Origin: Psychrobacter sp. P11G3
GTDB lineage: Bacteria > Pseudomonadota > Gammaproteobacteria > Pseudomonadales > Moraxellaceae
DNA: 64,000 bases
Direction: 5' to 3'
Assembly: GCF_001435845.1 (NCBI RefSeq)
Contig: NZ_CM003596.1
Coordinates: 1,116,001 to 1,180,000 of the forward strand
In this document: positions 25,660 to 34,254 of the stretch, one piece after another
Layout: the number at the start of each line of letters is the position of its first letter
Numbering within the stretch: position 1 is the stretch's first letter
Notes under the pieces: generated by a model
Told to the model about the DNA's origin: nothing
What the model saw: the letters and a program-made list of their open reading frames with translations, nothing else
The model's database searches: none
Translations under genes and position numbers: made by a program

Positions 25660-27441
25660 TCAAGCTAAGGGCAGGGTAATACTAACCATTACACCAGAAC
25701 GCTGATTTTTACCAGTATCAGCGGCTTTATCATCATTGGCATGGACATTATTGATGGCTACCTGACCACCATGATGTTCAATTACTTGCTTCACTAGTGT
25801 TAGACCAAGGCCAGTGCCTTTTTTAAGCGTATTACTACTATGGTCAGTCTGCCTCGGCTCAGTCGTCGGATCTGCCGACTCTGTATATAGATCATTGCTG
25901 TCTGTGCGATTCGTTGTTTGTTCCGTTGCTTGAGCTGAGGGTTGGCTTTGATGAGATAAGCTAAAGTAACGCTCAAATGCTTTTGCGACAGCATATTCGG
26001 GTAGTAGCTTACCATCATTGAATATATCGATAGTGACGGTTCGAGCAGTGCTATGTAATGAAATCTCAACGGTACGATTTGCAAAGTGTATCGCATTATC
26101 AAGCACATTTTGCAGTACTTGTATTAACCAAAACTGGTCAGCATACACGCTGGTCGCTGCCAATATTTCTGCTGGCAAGTTTGCAATGTTGGTCACATTC
26201 TTATTATCAATATATATATCGATAGGGTATAGATTCTGCTGTTGCTGCTTGGCCGTATTATCTCTGATCAAACTTTGCAATAACGGTAATAGGGGAGTCA
26301 GTTGTCGGTTGAGCTTAAAGGTAGGCTGTTCTACTTTAGCCAGCAACAGAAGTCGGTCGATGAGCTGTTGCATTTTTACGCTTTGCTCACCAACCGTTTC
26401 AATAAGCATCTGCCGATCTTCATTATCCAGTTTATTGCTATCCAATCCATCGTCCTCTAACAGCTCGCTACTGGCACGTATGGCGGTCAAAGGGCTTTTC
26501 AGCTCATGGGTCAAAGTATGGACATAATCGGTGACATAAGCACGATTTTCCAATCGATGCTTCATGGTCTCGATGGTATCTGTCAGGCTATTTAATTCAT
26601 GACCCAGATAAAAATAGGGCTTTTTGGTGTCTTCTGCCAATGCACTGGTATATTGAGTCACCAAGGTAATGCTCTGCTTAAGCCACCATGCTACTAGACC
26701 TGCCAGTATAAGGGCGGCGATACTGATAAGTAGTGAGGTGATGAGCATGCGGTTACGCGTGTCATCTAAATAAGGCAATACGCTAGCGACAGGCTTACCG
26801 ACACTGACCACACCGATGATATCTCCAGACGGATTTTTGATGGGCTGAGCCACATACATGACTGAACCATCGCGCCGCTGATAATCTCGCAGCGTGCTTC
26901 TTGCGCCGTATTGTCCCTTTAAGGTGAGATAAACATCATTCCAGCGTCCATAGTTTTGCCCTTCATTATTATCAGGTTTGGGTAATGAGTCATAAATGAC
27001 TATGCCGCTACTGTCTGTCACATATACGCGAAAGCTACTGTAGCTTTTGGTTTGATCGATAGGACTTAGCGTTTCGTCCATCGCTGGCATGCCGATAAAT
27101 GCAGCATCAAGTTGCGCTTGATATTCCTCGTCATATAACTGTCCTGTAGATAACGGCACCTGTAGACTGGCTGCTAACAGTTTGCTAGTGTCTAGGAGAG
27201 TGTCTTCAATGACCTGCTGCGCGGTTGGCTTGACGTAGCCAAACAACTGAGTAAACACGACCACGCCGCATATGATGAGTACCAAAGCGACTGCAAGCCA
27301 AATCCTAAAAAATATACTTAAATTGAGCAGTCGTTTGCGTTTGGGAGCTTGCTGAGCAGTACCAATAGGATGCAGTTTGGCATACCAATTGCTTTGGTCG
27401 TTATGAATATCATTTTCAGCAGGATTGGTTTTATTATTCAT
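25660..27441 (-). CDS. creC: CreC-type sensor histidine kinase
   Basis: CreC is an inner-membrane sensor kinase that phosphorylates CreB. The 593-residue product has a first membrane helix at about 45-68, a periplasmic sensor region with CreC-typical segments (FRVYVTDSSGIVIYDS, RWNDVYLTLKGQYGARST, DGSVMYVAQPI), a second helix (about 235-255), a HAMP-like linker, the phosphoacceptor H-box THELKSP (His312) and the ATPase domain with N-box QNVLDNAIHFA and G-box GTGLGLTLVKQV. A 50-residue Ser/Thr/Gln insert splits the N-box and G-box region, and the protein is longer than E. coli CreC (474). It starts 16 bases after the creB stop, a two-gene operon. Confidence 0.92.
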   Translation of the reverse strand: MNNKTNPAENDIHNDQSNWYAKLHPIGTAQQAPKRKRLLNLSIFFRIWLAVALVLIICGVVVFTQLFGYVKPTAQQVIEDTLLDTSKLLAASLQVPLSTGQLYDEEYQAQLDAAFIGMPAMDETLSPIDQTKSYSSFRVYVTDSSGIVIYDSLPKPDNNEGQNYGRWNDVYLTLKGQYGARSTLRDYQRRDGSVMYVAQPIKNPSGDIIGVVSVGKPVASVLPYLDDTRNRMLITSLLISIAALILAGLVAWWLKQSITLVTQYTSALAEDTKKPYFYLGHELNSLTDTIETMKHRLENRAYVTDYVHTLTHELKSPLTAIRASSELLEDDGLDSNKLDNEDRQMLIETVGEQSVKMQQLIDRLLLLAKVEQPTFKLNRQLTPLLPLLQSLIRDNTAKQQQQNLYPIDIYIDNKNVTNIANLPAEILAATSVYADQFWLIQVLQNVLDNAIHFANRTVEISLHSTARTVTIDIFNDGKLLPEYAVAKAFERYFSLSHQSQPSAQATEQTTNRTDSNDLYTESADPTTEPRQTDHSSNTLKKGTGLGLTLVKQVIEHHGGQVAINNVHANDDKAADTGKNQRSGVMVSITLPLA

Positions 27442-27457
27442 AAACTAGCAGCCACTG

Positions 27458-28237
27458 TTAAGCGGGACATAATGCGTAACCCAGTCCGCGATGCGTATGG
27501 ATTACATCGACATTAGCATCTACCATAGCAAGCTGTTTACGAATTGACTTGATATGACTGTCTATAGTTCGCGCCAAGCGGTGGTCAGGATAGTCGCTTA
27601 CTGCGCTAAGCAATTGCTCACGGCTAAAGACTTGCTGCGGCGCTTGTAATAGTGTCAGCAAAATTTTGCGTTCTGTATTGCTAAGTTCAAGCTTTTGCTC
27701 TTGCCACGTTAATGAATAGTTCAGCGGTTGATAATGCCAAACGCCAGATTGGTTCTCAAACGTTAACGCTTGTCCTGATAGGTTATTCGAGGAAGTATTA
27801 TCCGTACTGTTATCTGAGTTTATGGTATGAGAGCCTGACTGTTGAATCAGCTGTTCACGTCGCCAAATGGCTTTTAAACGCGCGACCAATTCACGTGGAC
27901 TAAAGGGTTTGGCGCAATAATCATCGCCGCCCATCTCTAATCCCAAAATCCGATCGACTTCATCGCTACGTGCAGTTAAAAACACGATAGGCAAATCTTT
28001 TAAGGCGTCGATATCAGGCGTATGACGTATTTGCTGACATAGACTCAAGCCGTCACCATCTGGCAGACCGACATCCATAATGATCGCCGATAGATCTTGT
28101 GCTTCATAACTATGCAACATGGGTAACACGCTACTGGCATTATCCAACCAAGTTATCTGCCATCCTTCGCGCTTGCAGGTGACCTTGAGTGACATCGCGA
28201 TCGCAGGATCATCTTCTACCAGTAAAATATGGGTCAT
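27458..28237 (-). CDS. creB: CreB-type response regulator
   Basis: An OmpR/PhoB-family response regulator. The receiver domain (1-120) has the acidic pocket EDD (8-10), the phosphoacceptor Asp55 in IIMDVGLPDGDG and the conserved Lys in YCAKPFSPREL. A Ser/Asn-rich linker of about 30 residues (140-170) precedes the winged-helix DNA-binding domain (LELSNTERKILLTLL, VFSREQLL, RTIDSHIKSIRKQL, THRGLGYAL). Partner and spacing identify it as CreB. In E. coli the Cre system responds to carbon source and controls a small regulon. Here creA and creD are not beside it, so the targets cannot be read from context. Confidence 0.92.
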   Translation of the reverse strand: MTHILLVEDDPAIAMSLKVTCKREGWQITWLDNASSVLPMLHSYEAQDLSAIIMDVGLPDGDGLSLCQQIRHTPDIDALKDLPIVFLTARSDEVDRILGLEMGGDDYCAKPFSPRELVARLKAIWRREQLIQQSGSHTINSDNSTDNTSSNNLSGQALTFENQSGVWHYQPLNYSLTWQEQKLELSNTERKILLTLLQAPQQVFSREQLLSAVSDYPDHRLARTIDSHIKSIRKQLAMVDANVDVIHTHRGLGYALCPA

Positions 28238-28383
28238 AGTTTCTACATCGTCTTATAAGCTTAATAAATTATCGTAGCACAAAACAGCAGACTGCTCTTG
28301 CTGCTACGAGTCGAATGGTGTGAAAAGTTAATGGAAAAGTAGGGTGCTCAGTAGATAGTGTGCGATGTAATTATTTTAATGCA

Positions 28384-28420
28384 TTTAAAAAAAGGCCAGC
28401 TCAATAAATAAGCTGGCCTT
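28384..28420 (-). terminator. Rho-independent terminator of the glycerophosphodiesterase-like gene
   Basis: AAGGCCAGCT pairs with AGCTGGCCTT. On the minus strand the hairpin is followed by a run of seven T. Confidence 0.9.
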
Positions 28421-28468
28421 GGTAACGAAGATTAAGCGTAATTATCTATTAATAGACTAAGCATAAAT

Positions 28469-29839
28469 CTATTTAAGACCTTTGCAGTTGGCATAGTAGC
28501 TTACCGTAGCGGGCCAATCTGAGAAAATACCTTGGACACCGACGTCTTGCGCTAGTACGTCAATATAATTCATTATATCACCATCATTGTTGATAGCATC
28601 ACCAAGACCGCTATAGTACCAATCGCCACCATCGGTTAATGGCCCTGAACGCTCTATCGACCAAGTAATGATTTTTAGACCATTGGCTTTGGCTTGTTTT
28701 GCGTATTCTGATGGTTGCATATTTCCCTTACCATCAGTAGTGACTAACAACCAAAGTGCTGGGGCAATGGTGTTAATGCCGCGTGCTTTGATATCAGCCA
28801 ATGAGTGCTTCCATGTGGCTGCGTCATCTTTATCAAATGTTTTATCGTCAGCGGTCTCATTACTGTCATCGATTAGATAAACGGCATTAGCCCCATAAGC
28901 TGGCTCGTTTTTGATCCAGTAATCAAGATCTTCTATATTAAATGACTGGGCAAATATATCGCTTGCAGGCACGCCCGCTTCCTCATAAGTATCTATCAGC
29001 TGTTGACGGTAGTCGTTCAAACGATAGCCATTAAACGGCATGGTCACGGCGGGTGCTTTTAACTCAGGCGTGTGCTTCATACCTAGCTTGCGTGCCAACG
29101 CGATATGCTCTTTTAAAGTTAACACTTTGCCATTTTGCGAGTATAAGTCCGTTCGCCAAGGCGCAGTCGCATTCATGTATTCATTAAGGCTGGTTGCTTT
29201 TTTATTGGCAGCATCCATCTTACCCGTCAAGGTTTTAAACTGAGCGGCACTGATATCTGAGGTGCGACATTCGATACTATCGGCATTGGTAAGTTTGCCT
29301 TTAGCATCCAATATGGGCGGTACGGTGCATTGGTTGGCGAGCGGCGTGGCTAATATATTAGTAGTGGTGTGCAAATCGTTCTGGGCGTGACGACAGACAA
29401 GCTCACCGTCATTGGTAAAAGCGACATCACATTCCAAGATGCCAGCACCCATTTGTGCTGATGCCACGTAGCTATCATAAGTATGTTCAGGCAACTGTAA
29501 TGGCGCACCTCGATGCGCAATAGAGAAGTCGGTCTTACTTGGCAGTTGCCCTCTGCACGCCTGTAGCTCTTCTTTTAGTGGTCCATCATCCATATCATTT
29601 ATCAGATAAAACGGACGCACTCCATAGGTATATGCGACAGGTGAGGGCGATTGTGGCTGTGATTGCGGTTGCGCTGTCGATAAAGGGGCTTTTGATGTGA
29701 GCGTTGAGCGGCTATCGGTAGTGCAGCCTACTATCAATAATGAGCTGATTAGCGTTAAAGGTAAGGCGATATTAATCTTATTAACCTTAGCCGGCGTCTG
29801 CTTACTCAGCTCAAGCGCTGATTTATTAGAAATTGTCAT
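28469..29839 (-). CDS. Glycerophosphodiester phosphodiesterase family lipoprotein
   Basis: The protein has a signal sequence ending in the lipobox LIVGC (lipidated Cys39) and a GDPD (GlpQ-like) TIM-barrel domain. Catalytic and metal residues visible are AHRG (His109), PEHT (Glu118), ECD (Glu136, Asp138) and RHAQNDL (His151). The C-terminus has [11 protein letters not shown], typical of the family. It probably hydrolyses glycerophosphodiesters to glycerol-3-phosphate and alcohol in the periplasm or at the outer membrane. The 456-residue length and the large insert after residue 150 suggest the periplasmic, longer GDPD subgroup. The terminator is shortly downstream. No glpT or glp genes are nearby. 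Confidence 0.9.
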   Translation of the reverse strand: MTISNKSALELSKQTPAKVNKINIALPLTLISSLLIVGCTTDSRSTLTSKAPLSTAQPQSQPQSPSPVAYTYGVRPFYLINDMDDGPLKEELQACRGQLPSKTDFSIAHRGAPLQLPEHTYDSYVASAQMGAGILECDVAFTNDGELVCRHAQNDLHTTTNILATPLANQCTVPPILDAKGKLTNADSIECRTSDISAAQFKTLTGKMDAANKKATSLNEYMNATAPWRTDLYSQNGKVLTLKEHIALARKLGMKHTPELKAPAVTMPFNGYRLNDYRQQLIDTYEEAGVPASDIFAQSFNIEDLDYWIKNEPAYGANAVYLIDDSNETADDKTFDKDDAATWKHSLADIKARGINTIAPALWLLVTTDGKGNMQPSEYAKQAKANGLKIITWSIERSGPLTDGGDWYYSGLGDAINNDGDIMNYIDVLAQDVGVQGIFSDWPATVSYYANCKGLK

Positions 29840-30251
29840 GTAAAATGTTCCTGCAAAATTATAAAAAATCCCATCGGACGTATGAATAGGAATTGAAAAA
29901 TTAACGTTTGACTATTGGTTGCTACTTGCCAAAAGAAGCTAAGGGTCATGCATTCTTGTAAGAACTTAGCATTAATAGGGATACAATTGTAGGCACATGT
30001 ACTAAAGAATAGACAGCTGACAGTATTTGAGCTTTATAGTTTTAAGCTTGATAGTATTGAGCTTATCGGTCGTAAAATCATACGTGTCTTCTTATACTGT
30101 TCACATTTTTGCTATTGTCCATTTAGTACCTCACTATTGACCATACTCTCAAACTAACAGATGATATTGACGATATAATGACACACACGTTATTTTGGCA
30201 AAAAATATAGAAATGCTTAAGGCATATCTCACTACATTATTAAGGATAACT
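29840..30251. other. Intergenic region between GDPD lipoprotein and esterase genes
   Basis: This 412-base gap separates divergent genes. It contains an imperfect short direct repeat (AGTATTTGAGCTTTATAG and AGTATTGAGCTTATCGG, near 30020 and 30053) and a TATAAT hexamer at 30174-30179 with no good -35 partner. I see no gene or RNA. Confidence 0.4.
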
Positions 30252-30923
30252 ATGAGTAATTATTTAGATGCAGTCGTCGTTGAGCACAATCCCTCTCAAA
30301 AAAAGATAGATCGCGCAGTGATTTGGCTACATGGCTTAGGTGCTAGCGGTCATGATTTTGAGCCAGTGGTACCGCAGCTTGGGTTGGCTGATGATATGGC
30401 AGTACGTTTTATCTTCCCACATGCACCTAAACGCCCAGTCACAGTAAATGGCGGCATGGTGATGCCAGCATGGTACGACATCATAGAGATGAGTCTAGAG
30501 CGTAAAGTAGATGTGGCTCAGATTGAAGATTCTGCTCAGCAAATACAAGATTTGATCAGTCGTGAGATAGAGCGCGGCGTGCTACCAGAGCATATCGTCA
30601 TCGCAGGGTTTTCGCAGGGCGGGGCAGTTGCGTATCATTTGGTACTTGGCTATCCAGAACGTTTGGCTGGCTTGATGACGCTCTCTACGTACTTAGCAAC
30701 CAATGACAATATTGAGTATAGTGCTGCTAACAAAGACATGCCGATTTTGATTGAGCATGGTTCACATGATCCAGTCGTGCCTGTCATCCTAGGTGAGCAA
30801 GCCCAGCAGTTATTGTCGGCAAAGGACTATAATGTTTCTTACAATACGTATCCGATGGCACATCAAGTCTGCATGCCGCAGATTCAAAATATCGGCAAAT
30901 GGTTAAACACTGTTTTGGCGTAA
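30252..30923 (+). CDS. Carboxylesterase/phospholipase, alpha/beta hydrolase
   Basis: The 223-residue product matches the Abhydrolase_2 (carboxylesterase/phospholipase) family: WLHGLGASGHDFEPVVP (25-41, oxyanion hole), FIFPHAP, MPAWYDI, the nucleophile elbow GFSQGG (Ser121), the acid in HGSHDPVVP and the catalytic His in PMAHQV. It is cytoplasmic, without a signal peptide. The frame extends upstream to a TTG, but the ATG at 30252 has AAGGA at the right distance and gives the usual N-terminus. It hydrolyses short-chain esters or lysophospholipids in related species; the real substrate is unknown. The tmRNA gene follows. Confidence 0.93.
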   Translation: MSNYLDAVVVEHNPSQKKIDRAVIWLHGLGASGHDFEPVVPQLGLADDMAVRFIFPHAPKRPVTVNGGMVMPAWYDIIEMSLERKVDVAQIEDSAQQIQDLISREIERGVLPEHIVIAGFSQGGAVAYHLVLGYPERLAGLMTLSTYLATNDNIEYSAANKDMPILIEHGSHDPVVPVILGEQAQQLLSAKDYNVSYNTYPMAHQVCMPQIQNIGKWLNTVLA

Positions 30924-30965
30924 ATTATTAAGCTGTAACGTAATGTAATGCAGGCTACTTATAGG

Positions 30966-30995
30966 TTGAAACCTAACCGATATCTCATATATAAT
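30966..30995 (+). promoter_or_regulatory. Promoter of the tmRNA gene
   Basis: TTGAAA, an 18-base spacer and a perfect TATAAT end 13 bases before the mature 5' end of tmRNA. Confidence 0.8.
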
Positions 30996-31008
30996 AGCCA
31001 GTCTTATT

Positions 31009-31367
31009 GGGGATGTTCTGGCTTCGACGCTGGTGATGAAACTCAATGATGCATGTCGAGAGTGTATGTCCTCTCGTTAATCAAACATATATTGTTATAG
31101 TCGCAAACGACGAAACTTACGCTCTAGCAGCTTAAACCCTGCTTACTTAGTTGCTGATCACCTACAGTTGGTTAACTAAGTTGAAGCGTCCGCATGTAGG
31201 CTCGCCACAAGTGATTGTCTCAATTGCTTGGGTTCAAAAGTAGAGAATCGTCCAATCCATCCTGACTGTCGGATCGGTGCGGATTAAAACTAAAGACAGA
31301 AACTAAACATGTAGATTCATGAGCGTAATGCTGGCGGACGCGGGTTCAACTCCCGCCATCTCCACCA
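31009..31367 (+). ncRNA. ssrA: Transfer-messenger RNA (tmRNA)
   Basis: tmRNA rescues stalled ribosomes and tags the unfinished protein for proteolysis. The 5' end GGGGATG pairs with CATCTCC before ACCA at the 3' end to form the tRNA-like acceptor (one G-U pair), and the T-arm GCGGGTTCAACTCCCGC is present. The tag reading frame runs 31103-31135 (GCA AAC GAC GAA ACT TAC GCT CTA GCA GCT TAA) and encodes ANDETYALAA, which ends in the ALAA degron read by ClpXP. That tag is the one I associate with Acinetobacter and Psychrobacter. The SspB adaptor for such tags is at 56446-56883. Confidence 0.98.
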
Positions 31368-31373
31368 AACATT

Positions 31374-31407
31374 AAAAATCCGATCACTTAGGTGGTCGGA
31401 TTTTTTT
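31374..31407 (+). terminator. Rho-independent terminator of ssrA
   Basis: AAAAATCCGATCAC pairs with GTGGTCGGATTTTT, starting seven bases after the tmRNA CCA end and followed by T-run. Confidence 0.93.
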
Positions 31408-31659
31408 TGTCTAAATTTTATGGTTAATTAAACGAGTCATGATGCTGATGAACTTTTAATGAGAATATAAAAAATATTTATATAGAGTAATTATTAGGTC
31501 TTTAAAGTTGAATCACAATTTTTTGTTGCCTATTGAGAACATAATATTAACTTGTCTTAAAGAATAATTCTGATTATTCTTAGTTGAGGCCTATTCTTCG
31601 CATCAGGCGATGCAGTAGCAAGAATAAGCGGACTTTCAAATAACTACAGGGAATGTATT

Positions 31660-33288
31660 ATGTTGGGAAAAATGATGTATCAGCCATTGCTGATCAGTGG
31701 TCTAATCGAACACGCTGCCCGTTATCATGGTGATACGGCAGTTTTGTCTAAAGAAGTCGACGGACAGATGACTCATACCAATTGGCGTACTGTCTCAGAT
31801 AACTCAAAACGATTGGCCAATGCGTTGGCTACACTGGGACTTAAATCATCAGAACGCATAGCAACTTTGGCTTGGAATAATCGTCGGCACTTAGAAGCTT
31901 GGTATGCGATTTCAGGTAGTGGCATGGTTTGCCATACTATCAATCCACGTTTGTTCCCCGAGCAGCTTAGCTACATTATCAATGACGCTGATGATCGAGT
32001 ACTGTTTTTTGATACTACTTTCCTACCGCTAATTATTGCAATCAAAGAGCATATCAAAGGTGTTGAACACTTCATTTGTCTAAGTGATCGAGATGATAGT
32101 ATCGTCGAAAAGCTGCCTAATGTACTGTTCTTTGATGAGCTATTAGCAGAAAACTCGACTGACTTTGACTGGCCCCAATTCGATGAAGCAACAGCCAGCT
32201 CTTTATGCTACACCTCAGGAACTACCGGTAACCCTAAAGGAATTTTATATACGCATCGCTCTTCTGTGCTGCATGCGATGGCATTGTGCATGCCTGATGT
32301 CTCCGCGCTCTCTGCACAAGACGTTTTGTTACCCGTAGTACCGATGTTCCATGTCAATGCGTGGGGCACACCTTATGCAGCTGCCCTGACTGGCTGCTCT
32401 CTCATACTTCCTGGTCCAAATCTCGATGGTGACAGCCTAGTATCTCTCATTGATGATTGTCATGTTACGGTTGCTCTAGGGGTTCCAACAATCTGGCAAA
32501 GCCTATTAACCGCTGCCAAAGCCAGAGGTAGTAAGCTTGATAGCATGACGCGTACTATCGTCGGAGGAGCCGCATGCCCACCATCAGTAATCAAAACGTT
32601 CAGAGAAGACTTTAACTGCGATGCGGTGCATGGTTGGGGCATGACAGAAACCAGCCCACTTGGAACGATGAATCAAATAAAAGCCAAGCATAAATCGCTG
32701 AGTAAAGATGAGATTAATGAGTTGCGTAACTCTCAAGGTCGTCCACCCTACGGCGTTCAGCTACGTCTCATAGATACTGATGAGCCGCTACAGCAAGTTG
32801 AAGAAGATGGTATGTCTCAAGGTCGTCTACAGATCAAAGGACACTGGATCATCAACGATTATTACACAGAAAATCCTGATGCGATAACTGAAGATGGTTG
32901 GTTCGACACAGGTGATATTGCAACTATTGATGCCGATGGCTATATGAATATTCGGGATCGCTCAAAAGATTTGATTAAATCTGGTGGAGAGTGGATATCG
33001 TCAGTAGAGCTTGAAAACATCGCAGTCGCCCATCCGCAGATAAGAATGGCGGCCGCTATTGCGGCAAAGCATAAAAAATGGAGCGAGCGTCCAGTATTGA
33101 TTGTGGTAAAAGAACCAGATTCAGAAATTGATGAGTCGCAAGTACTGAGCTTTTACGAAGGTAAAATTGCCAGCTGGCAAATACCCGATAAAGTCATATT
33201 TGTAGATAATATCGTGCTAAATGGCGCTGGGAAAATGGTCAAAAAGGATTTGCGTGATGACTATGGCAACGTATTGTTGGATAGCTGA
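31660..33288 (+). CDS. AlkK-like fatty-acyl-CoA ligase
   Basis: This AMP-forming acyl-CoA synthetase activates a free fatty acid with ATP and CoA. The 542-residue product resembles Pseudomonas AlkK (medium-chain ligase) from end to end: MLGKMMYQPLLISGLIEHAA, WNNRRHLEAWYAISG, CHTINPRLFPEQ, the P-loop YTSGTTGNPKG, GWGMTETSPLGT, and the C-terminal GDIATIDADGYMNIRDRSKD and IKSGGEWISS hinge motifs. The catalytic Lys lies in NGAGKMVKK. It stands alone after tmRNA. A FadL-family porin at the window's end would fit the same pathway, but is 30 kb away. The chain length preference is inferred from similarity. Confidence 0.92.
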   Translation: MLGKMMYQPLLISGLIEHAARYHGDTAVLSKEVDGQMTHTNWRTVSDNSKRLANALATLGLKSSERIATLAWNNRRHLEAWYAISGSGMVCHTINPRLFPEQLSYIINDADDRVLFFDTTFLPLIIAIKEHIKGVEHFICLSDRDDSIVEKLPNVLFFDELLAENSTDFDWPQFDEATASSLCYTSGTTGNPKGILYTHRSSVLHAMALCMPDVSALSAQDVLLPVVPMFHVNAWGTPYAAALTGCSLILPGPNLDGDSLVSLIDDCHVTVALGVPTIWQSLLTAAKARGSKLDSMTRTIVGGAACPPSVIKTFREDFNCDAVHGWGMTETSPLGTMNQIKAKHKSLSKDEINELRNSQGRPPYGVQLRLIDTDEPLQQVEEDGMSQGRLQIKGHWIINDYYTENPDAITEDGWFDTGDIATIDADGYMNIRDRSKDLIKSGGEWISSVELENIAVAHPQIRMAAAIAAKHKKWSERPVLIVVKEPDSEIDESQVLSFYEGKIASWQIPDKVIFVDNIVLNGAGKMVKKDLRDDYGNVLLDS

Positions 33289-33512
33289 TTTAGCTGTTAA
33301 AAGCAAAAATTGACAATGCTACTTGCAAAATCAAGTTTGTAGTCTAGTTAGATTTCTCTAAGAATAGTGGTATAGGTGAGTAGGGCGTTTGAGATGCTCG
33401 TCATCTATATCGCTCGTCATGATTATTTTAAATGAGCACTAAGAGATTCATGTACATCAGATGCATAGATTGGGATAGATAGAGCAGGACAGTATAGAAC
33501 GCCAGATACAAC

Positions 33513-33536
33513 AAAGCCCCTGATATCAGGGGCTTT
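33513..33536. terminator. Palindromic terminator between acyl-CoA ligase and tRNA-Leu
   Basis: AAAGCCCCTGAT is directly followed by its reverse complement ATCAGGGGCTTT. It can serve the convergent acyl-CoA ligase and tRNA-Leu genes, though the T-runs are short. Confidence 0.7.
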
Positions 33537-33569
33537 AGCTGTTCTATAAGATAGTATAGGACTATGTAA

Positions 33570-33656
33570 TGGTACCCGGAGCCGGACTTGAACCGGCACG
33601 CTATTGCTAGCGAGGGATTTTAAATCCCTTGTGTCTACCAATTTCACCACCCGGGC
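33570..33656 (-). tRNA. tRNA-Leu (UAA anticodon)
   Basis: 87 bases including an encoded CCA. The acceptor GCCCGGG pairs with TCCGGGT (two G-U pairs). The anticodon loop reads ATTTAAAAT with anticodon TAA. A long variable arm (class II) is present, and the T-loop is GGTTCAAGTCC. Confidence 0.96.
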
Positions 33657-33780
33657 AAAACTTGTTTTATCTAAGATGTAAACTAGCTGATAGACCATCT
33701 AGTTACTAGATAAGTGGTCGCTATTATAATCGGTTGTGATAATAATGCAAGCCAAAATTAACGTAAAGTTAATAAATAAT

Positions 33781-33854
33781 TGGAGGCTGGAGTCGGAATC
33801 GAACCGGCGTTAACGGAGTTGCAGTCCGCTGCATGACCACTCTGCCATCCAGCC
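33781..33854 (-). tRNA. tRNA-Cys (GCA anticodon)
   Basis: 74 bases with encoded CCA. The acceptor GGCTGGA pairs with TCCAGCC, the anticodon loop ACTGCAACT contains GCA, and the T-arm has GGTTCGATTCC. It lies 125 bases upstream of tRNA-Leu on the same strand, so the two may share a transcript. Confidence 0.96.
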
Positions 33855-34035
33855 AATCAAGGTCGCCTATATTAGCAAAAATATAGTAAATTACAAGTCC
33901 TTTTTTCGTTAAAAACAGCTTATTTATTATCTTGTCTATATTTAACCCCAATTTAGGAGCGTTTATACTATTAATAGGCTTTTTCAAGCCGTCAGTAAAC
34001 CAGCGTTTAATGATGATGGTTTAAAATATAATATG

Positions 34036-34170
34036 CTAAACAATATCTCTATTGTCACGTTTGGCACTTTTCACATCACGATAAGTGGCCGTGCAAATTA
34101 ATACGAGTACGCCAAGAGTAATGGCGGGCCAAATTAAGATATATAAGCCGTAGATAAAAACGTTGTCCAT
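34036..34170 (-). CDS. 44-residue single-helix protein, putative transporter small subunit
   Basis: A 44-residue frame begins with ATG right after AAGGAGATATC, one of the best ribosome-binding sites in the window. The product (MDNVFIYGLYILIWPAITLG and onward) has one membrane helix of about 22 residues, then a charged tail RDVKSAKRDNRDIV. It follows the sodium:solute symporter by 84 bases on the same strand. Short proteins of this build next to such symporters are annotated as putative transporter small subunits. Its coding status rests on the ribosome-binding site, the clean helix/tail layout and position. A role in symporter assembly or stability is inference. Confidence 0.75.
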   Translation of the reverse strand: MDNVFIYGLYILIWPAITLGVLVLICTATYRDVKSAKRDNRDIV

Positions 34171-34254
34171 GATATCTCCTTATAATATCGCTAAGTAAGT
34201 AGCGATTAGCCAAATACTTCTGGCCAATCGGCACTTGGATAAAGCGACTTTGAT

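Noticed and set aside
30020..30080. Imperfect direct repeat AGTATTTGAGCTT / AGTATTGAGCTT
   Set aside because: Too short and AT-rich to separate from chance; no second context in the window.
31009..31367. tmRNA gene as an integration site for a genomic island
   Set aside because: No integrase or repeated 3' tmRNA end was found downstream; the following acyl-CoA ligase looks like an ordinary gene.
33423..33698. A 91-codon minus-strand frame across the tRNA-Leu gene
   Set aside because: Its central part is a translation of tRNA-Leu; the frame has no ribosome-binding site and no protein-like composition.
33769..33987. A 72-codon minus-strand frame across the tRNA-Cys gene
   Set aside because: It is a translation of the tRNA and flanking AT-rich sequence.
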